NCBI GenBank assembly: GCA_027315185.1
Contig: DAHUYO010000001.1
Location: 47,521 to 111,520 of the forward strand
Length of the DNA: 64,000 bases
From: Acidobacteriota bacterium
Lineage (GTDB): Bacteria > Acidobacteriota > Terriglobia > Terriglobales > SCQP01
Direction: 5' to 3'
Shown here: piece by piece, positions 59,264 to 64,000 of the stretch
Layout: every line of letters starts with the position of its first letter
Position numbering within the stretch: the stretch's first letter is position 1
The notes under the pieces: generated by a model
What the model was told of the DNA's origin: nothing
Database searches by the model: none
The model's input: the letters and a program-made list of their open reading frames with translations, nothing else
Translations under genes and position numbers: made by a program

Positions 59264-61246
59264 TTACGGCTGTGCTAGCTCCGCGAGGATCTTTTCGTTC
59301 TCCTGCTTGACGCCCGTGATCACGTCGCCGAAGTTCTTCGCCTCCCCACCGGTCACGAACCCCCATGGGTCTACCCCCGCCGCGACGGTGTCCTCCTTGC
59401 CGTCATAGGCGTTATCGAGCAGGCTCACCAGGCCCCAGTTGGCCTTTTCCCCCCAGGAGTCCGACCAAGCCCAGAACTTCATGCCGGCGAAGTTTTGGCT
59501 GCCCGCCAAACTGCCATCGCCGGCGCTGCCGGCGTAGGCATACAGCTGATCCAGCGTGCTGGCGTATTCCGCCGCCCGCGCCGCCTGCGTCGCCACATCC
59601 CCCGAATGCGAATAGGCAAACAGGTCGGAATCTGGATTGGCGGTGAAGCCCACCCACGCCACCAGCGGTTTGTCGCCCGCCCATTGCAGCGTCTGGTCGT
59701 AAATTTGCTGGTTGGCGGCGTTGGCTTGAATGACGTCCACCGACTGCCCCGCCGCCGCCAGCACCGCCTGCCGGGAAATGCCGCCCCAACCGTTCAGCGT
59801 CGCCGGGCCGAAAATCAGATGGTTCGGCTGATATTTTCGCAACGCCGCCGTCACGATCTGAAAAAACCTCTGGACGTACTGCGCCATGAAGGCGTTGAGG
59901 TCCGCCTGCACGGCGGGCGTCGCCGTGCTGAGGCTGACGTCGTCGTCGCCCACCCACGAATCCCGCCCGTCTTCATCCAGCAGGCCCGTGCCCGTGGCAA
60001 ATCCACCGGCATCCCCGAACGTCGTGTAATCCGCTCCCCAGGCCGCGTCCAGCGCCGCGATGCTGTTGTTGTATTTCTGTTCCAGGAACGCCTGCAGCGC
60101 GTATTTCGTGTATACCTTCGTGTCCGTGTACACCTCGCCATACTTGGTGTTGGCGGTTTGCTGGAAATTCGTGCACAGCGCGATCCATCCCAGGTTCGAG
60201 GTGGCATGCCCGGCCGGCGAGGTCGGTTGGTCGGGGCCGGGACCGAAGCCCCACAGATCGTCCGCGTCCTCGACCGTGTTGCCGATGATCCACGGCGAGT
60301 TGGCCACCGCCGGCGGCGACATCGCCGCCACCGAGCCATCCACGTACGCCGTGTAATTGGGGTCGTAGATGTCGGCGACAGGATCGCCCGCATAGTTGTG
60401 GTAGTTGCCGTCCAGGCCGTTCATCAGATCCTTGACCGGTCCGGGCGCATAATTGCCGCTGTCAATCAGCGAATAGTAGTTCGGACGGATCATTCCGATG
60501 GATGGAATCGGCGCGGTCGTGTTGCGCGTGGCGAACTGATCCACCGCGCCCACGTAGGCCGACGAATATTCGCCCGCGGTGTTGAATCCCCACGCCTTCA
60601 GCCGCCGCGCCGCCTGCACTCCCCACTCGGCGATGCCGCCATACTTCGCCAATACGCGGTCGTAGTAGGAGGTTCCCGGCAGTCCGTCCGGCGCGTTCGA
60701 GGCGTCAACGTCGTAGACGCCCAGCATCCAAAACTCGTTCCCCAGCGGATCCACGAACACCCAACGCGAGCCGACCTTGGCCACCCGGAAATATCCCGTC
60801 GCGCCGCCCGGCGCCGCCAAACCCACGACGCCGCCATAGGTGTCCAGCGTGGGCGGCGGCGTTTGGGATGCCTGCGTTTGCGCCACCGAGACGCTCAACG
60901 TGCGCTGCGCCTTCGCCCCCGCTGCGTCTTTCACCGCGGCTTGGAACGCATACGTTCCGGCTTGCTGCGGGCTGCCGGTTAACGCCCCGCTGCTGCTTAA
61001 GCCCACACCCGCCGGCAGTTGCCCGGAGGCCACGCTCCATTGGTAGGGCGCCCGACCGCCGCTGGCCGCCAGCGCCGCGCTGTAGCTCTTGGCCACGGTG
61101 CCCCCTGGCAACTTGGCGGTGCTGACCTCCAGCGCCGCCGAAGCCTTGGCCGTCGCGTTCAATCCCGCTTGACCGCCACAACCCGCCGCCGCAACCGCCG
61201 CGCCCAGAATTGCCGCACACAACCAGACCCTGCGCAGTCCCACCAT
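59264..61246 (-). CDS. Secreted glycoside-hydrolase-like lipoprotein with Ig-like domain
   Basis: 660 residues from ATG 61244-61246 with a GGAGG about ten bases upstream. Lipoprotein signal peptide: VWLCAAILGAAVAAAGC. A putative Ig domain (He_PIG type, about 30-120: LPGGTVAKSYSAALAASGG, QLPAGVGLSSSGALTGSP) then a hydrolase domain with the same motifs as the EPS-operon protein at 41742-43586: GYFRVAKVGSRWVFVDPLG, LKAWGFNTAGEYSS, LWGFGPGP, LDAAWGADYTTFG and GEKANWGLV. It should sit on the outer membrane. The frame is open upstream to 61516, but the lipobox supports the shorter start. Possible sigma-54-like site at 61326-61341. Confidence 0.78.
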   Translation of the reverse strand: MVGLRRVWLCAAILGAAVAAAGCGGQAGLNATAKASAALEVSTAKLPGGTVAKSYSAALAASGGRAPYQWSVASGQLPAGVGLSSSGALTGSPQQAGTYAFQAAVKDAAGAKAQRTLSVSVAQTQASQTPPPTLDTYGGVVGLAAPGGATGYFRVAKVGSRWVFVDPLGNEFWMLGVYDVDASNAPDGLPGTSYYDRVLAKYGGIAEWGVQAARRLKAWGFNTAGEYSSAYVGAVDQFATRNTTAPIPSIGMIRPNYYSLIDSGNYAPGPVKDLMNGLDGNYHNYAGDPVADIYDPNYTAYVDGSVAAMSPPAVANSPWIIGNTVEDADDLWGFGPGPDQPTSPAGHATSNLGWIALCTNFQQTANTKYGEVYTDTKVYTKYALQAFLEQKYNNSIAALDAAWGADYTTFGDAGGFATGTGLLDEDGRDSWVGDDDVSLSTATPAVQADLNAFMAQYVQRFFQIVTAALRKYQPNHLIFGPATLNGWGGISRQAVLAAAGQSVDVIQANAANQQIYDQTLQWAGDKPLVAWVGFTANPDSDLFAYSHSGDVATQAARAAEYASTLDQLYAYAGSAGDGSLAGSQNFAGMKFWAWSDSWGEKANWGLVSLLDNAYDGKEDTVAAGVDPWGFVTGGEAKNFGDVITGVKQENEKILAELAQP

Positions 61247-61325
61247 GCCTCGCGAACCTCCACTCGCCGTCCCGGCTGGCCTGTCGGCCATCTCGCCGGC
61301 GCCGGCATTCTCCGTACGGCTATTG

Positions 61326-61341
61326 AGCATCTCCACCGCCA
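61326..61341 (-). promoter_or_regulatory. Candidate sigma-54 promoter for the lipoprotein gene
   Basis: On the minus strand TGGCGGTGGAGATGCT: TGGC and TGC at exact spacing, 80 bases before the ATG. Confidence 0.35.
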
Positions 61342-61933
61342 ACGCTACGCGTTCTTTTGTAGCGCCAACTACCACGAGTCTCGGCGCGGCGCGGCTGCCC
61401 TGGCCGTTTCCCTTGGTGCCAGAATTACCACCCGCCGAAACACGCCTAGCGGCCAGCGAAGAAATGTTGCGCATCCCTGCCCCCTTCCCCTTTTCGGCCT
61501 CGGGCGCACCGCCCACCCCGGCTGGCGCGACCGGCTTAGAACGGAATGCAGCGCGCCTCGCGGGCGAGGCCCTCCGCGCCCATTCCGCTCCCCGATTCTT
61601 TTCGCAAGATATCCGGATCGCCTACAGGGCGCGCTACGGCGCTTACCCGGTTAGTGGCCGCAATTTCCCCTACAGGCAATCGTCAGCCGCTGCGGTCAGT
61701 CACCGCGGCGCTCCCGGCTAACCCGGCCGCGGGAAGCGCGGCGGCGCGCTAAAGGCCCACCACGGAGCGCGGGTCCAACTCCCGCGGCGGCTAGGGCCGG
61801 CGGCTCGCGGCCCGCCGCGCGGCCTCGCGGGCGTCGGCCAACACCGGAATGCTTCTTCGCCAACGTGCAGGAATCTTGCGACTCACTTCGCGAGGAGAGT
61901 GAGTAATCTCAGCAGAATTCTTGGTGACCGCAT

Positions 61934-61949
61934 TGGAAGTTCAAATGCA
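61934..61949 (+). promoter_or_regulatory. Candidate sigma-54 promoter for the glycosyltransferase at 62052
   Basis: TGGAAGTTCAAATGCA: TGG and TGCA at exact spacing in an AT-richer stretch, about 105 bases before the ATG. Confidence 0.45.
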
Positions 61950-62051
61950 CTGGCCGCAGGGGAACAGAATCATCCCCGCCGCAATCACCAATCTTCCTGC
62001 CACGGGTGTAACTGGCCGGGGGCGATTGGGCGCGGGAGAAGGAACCGCGCA

Positions 62052-62993
62052 ATGGACCTCACCCCCCCGGCCATCTCCGTTGTGCTGCCCACATACAACC
62101 GGGCGTACATTGTCGGCGAGGCGATCCAAAGCGTCCTCGCCCAGAGCTTCACCGATTTCGAGCTCATCGTGGTGGACGATGCGTCCAGCGACGAGTCGCG
62201 CCGCATCGTCGAGTCGTTCCGGGACCGCCGCATCCGGTACCTGCGTCATCCCGTGAATCGCGGCTGCAGCGCCGCCTACAACAGTGGCTTCCACGCCTGC
62301 CGCGCACCCCTGGTGGCCATTCTCGACTCGGACGACCTGTGGAGCGTGGACAAGCTGGCGCGTTGCGCGGACTTCCTTTCCCGCTACCCCGCCGCCGCCG
62401 CGGTGTTTTCTGATACCGCGAAAACCGACGGCGGCCAGCGGACGGAATCCTTCATCCGCGCCACGCCGGTCCTGGGCCCCTTGCTCGCGAGCCGCGGATT
62501 TCCATCCGAGGTTGTCTTCACCCGCCGCGAACTATACCTGTGCCTGCTGCAAGAGGTGCCGATCAAGCCGCCCACGCTCGTGCTGCGCCGGGCCGCCCTC
62601 TTCCAGACCGGACTGTTCCGCGAGGACTGGCCCTCGGGCAGCGACTGGGAATTTCTCCTCCGCTTTGCCAAGCGCTTCCGCTTTGGCTACCTGGACGCGC
62701 CGCTGGTCACCATGCGGGTCCAAGCAGACGCCACGCACCGAGTGCACGAGGAAAAGGACCACGCCCTGATCCTCGCCATGCTCACCCAAGAGGCCGAAGC
62801 CCTGCGCCGCGCGGAGGATCGCCAGGCTGTGCGCGCCGCCCGCGACGGCATCGTGTCCATGAGCAAGCACCTGGGCTGGTTCTACCAGGCGCAGGGGCGC
62901 AAACTGCGCGCCGCCCGGGCCTTTGCCGCGGGATTCGCGCGTACCGGATCGTTCGGCCTGCTGCTGCGCGCGCCCGCGGCCATCGTCCGCTAG
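62052..62993 (+). CDS. Glycosyltransferase family 2
   Basis: 313 residues from ATG 62052-62054 with AAGGA nine bases upstream. ISVVLPTYNRAYIVGEAIQS at the start, LIVVDDASSDESRRIV, ILDSDDLWSVDKLARC (about 92-107) and SGSDWEFLLRFAKRFRF give a complete GT-A domain. Single-gene unit, outside the operons, just upstream of the rRNA promoter. Its target is unknown; a sigma-54-like site upstream suggests it belongs to the same regulon. Confidence 0.87.
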   Translation: MDLTPPAISVVLPTYNRAYIVGEAIQSVLAQSFTDFELIVVDDASSDESRRIVESFRDRRIRYLRHPVNRGCSAAYNSGFHACRAPLVAILDSDDLWSVDKLARCADFLSRYPAAAAVFSDTAKTDGGQRTESFIRATPVLGPLLASRGFPSEVVFTRRELYLCLLQEVPIKPPTLVLRRAALFQTGLFREDWPSGSDWEFLLRFAKRFRFGYLDAPLVTMRVQADATHRVHEEKDHALILAMLTQEAEALRRAEDRQAVRAARDGIVSMSKHLGWFYQAQGRKLRAARAFAAGFARTGSFGLLLRAPAAIVR

Positions 62994-63188
62994 CAGCGCC
63001 CACCTGCGGGCTTGCCTCTTCACCCCGGACCGCGGCGGGTCGGGAAACCAAACCCCGCGAGGGCGATCCTGCTGCACCTTTCCCTTGACGCAGCAGGCCT
63101 GCCCCGTTATCATCATTTGAACCTTGGTGCGCACGTCGCGGTTTCCGGCGATCGGCAACCGCAGGGGTGGTGTCGGCCGGAAAATCAG

Positions 63189-63217
63189 TTGACAGGCTGG
63201 CCAAGGCGCGCTAAGGT
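63189..63217 (+). promoter_or_regulatory. Sigma-70-type promoter of the rRNA operon
   Basis: TTGACA (63189-63194) and TAAGGT (63212-63217) with a 17-base spacer. A short A-run (GGAAAA) lies just upstream. The leader to the 16S start would be about 340 bases. Confidence 0.8.
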
Positions 63218-63380
63218 AACTAGAGGCTCGATTGGCGCTACTCGGCGCCGTTGTCGTGCCCGGGCGGTGAAAACGCCCGGCTTCGCGCAGCCGCAGTGCT
63301 TGCTGCAAGCCCCTTAGGAACCGAGACCGTGGGTCCGCGGTATGGGATCTCGGCGCGGTCGCGGCTTAAAGTTCGAGGAC

Positions 63381-63422
63381 GGTTTTGCCTTCGGTAAAAC
63401 CGGTTGGCCCCCCAGGGGGCCC
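63381..63422 (+). promoter_or_regulatory. Leader hairpins of the rRNA transcript
   Basis: A 9-bp stem (GGTTTTGCC with GGTAAAACC, one G-U pair, TTC loop) at 63381-63401, followed at once by a GGGGGCCC-type hairpin (63406-63422). Possibly pausing or processing elements. Confidence 0.4.
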
Positions 63423-63446
63423 CCTTCGCCTCCGGGCGCGGGGATC

Positions 63447-63462
63447 GCTGTTTGACAACTGG
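63447..63462 (+). promoter_or_regulatory. BoxA-like antitermination site
   Basis: CGCTGTTTGACAACTG resembles the boxA-type motif found just before 16S genes in many bacteria. About 100 bases before the 16S start. Confidence 0.5.
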
Positions 63463-63560
63463 ATGGAACACGCCAGAAGTAAAGTCATTCCGGGTTATCA
63501 GCCGGGGCGGCCACTCAAAAGCTAAACTCGGCGGGTAGTTCGATCGCCCGCCGGGAAGTT

Positions 63561-64000
<440 letters not shown>

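Larger units (their letters stand above)
61247..62051. other. Divergent intergenic region
   Basis: 805 bases between the lipoprotein gene (left) and a glycosyltransferase gene (right). It holds candidate sigma-54-like sites in both directions (61326-61341 and 61934-61949) and GC-rich inverted repeats near 61556-61600 and 61725-61835. Frames here are low-complexity and I see no gene. Confidence 0.45.
62994..63560. other. rRNA operon promoter and leader region
   Basis: 567 bases holding the promoter at 63189-63217, two leader hairpins at 63381-63422 and a boxA-like site at 63447-63462. Nothing supports a protein gene. Confidence 0.6.

Overview
The window is GC-rich bacterial chromosome. Its last 440 bases are the start of a 16S rRNA gene whose text resembles Acidobacteriota, which fits the PEP-CTERM/exosortase genes present; this is my reading by eye, without a database search. 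Nearly the whole window is surface-polysaccharide biosynthesis, laid out as two large divergent gene strings with a regulatory and secreted-protein zone between and after them.

Left locus (1-22513, minus strand, read right to left): chain-length protein, tyrosine kinase, WbpA-like dehydrogenase, NusG/UpxY-type antiterminator, FnIII-like secreted protein, initiating sugar transferase, UDP-glucose dehydrogenase, UDP-glucuronate decarboxylase, glycosyltransferase, an oxidoreductase / hexapeptide acyltransferase / ChbG-like deacetylase / DegT aminotransferase group for a 3-amino sugar, an AAC(3)-like acyltransferase, an FkbH-like / acyl-carrier-protein / GNAT cassette, a tRNA-Thr, an AsnB-like amidotransferase without its glutaminase cysteine, an O-antigen polymerase/ligase and a flippase that runs off the left edge.

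Centre (22514-28044): a divergent promoter region with opposed sigma-54-like sites, a small PEP-CTERM protein, an FkbM methyltransferase, a NarL-type response regulator and two overlapping sigma-54 activators without receiver domains.

Right locus (28064-49005, plus strand): an exopolysaccharide operon of the exosortase-associated type: Wza-like export protein, chain-length protein, ExeA-like ATPase, tyrosine kinase, sugar transferase, glycosyltransferases, an alkaline-phosphatase-superfamily enzyme, a nucleotidyltransferase-like protein, a methyltransferase, ligase, secreted glycosidase-like protein, flippase, exosortase, EpsI and a TPR lipoprotein. Many genes overlap by 4 bases.

Downstream (49270-62993): two PEP-CTERM proteins, a third secreted protein sharing their N-terminal domain but with another C-terminus, two glycosyltransferases, a VOC-PP2C fusion phosphatase, a second FkbH/ACP/acyltransferase cassette, and a lipoprotein paralogue of the secreted glycosidase. 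The rRNA promoter, leader and 16S start close the window.

Main inference: the PEP-CTERM genes and polymer genes form one local sigma-54 regulon served by the two activators, and the polymer probably carries unusual acyl (possibly glyceroyl) or amide decorations made by the two FkbH/ACP cassettes and the AsnB-like enzyme.
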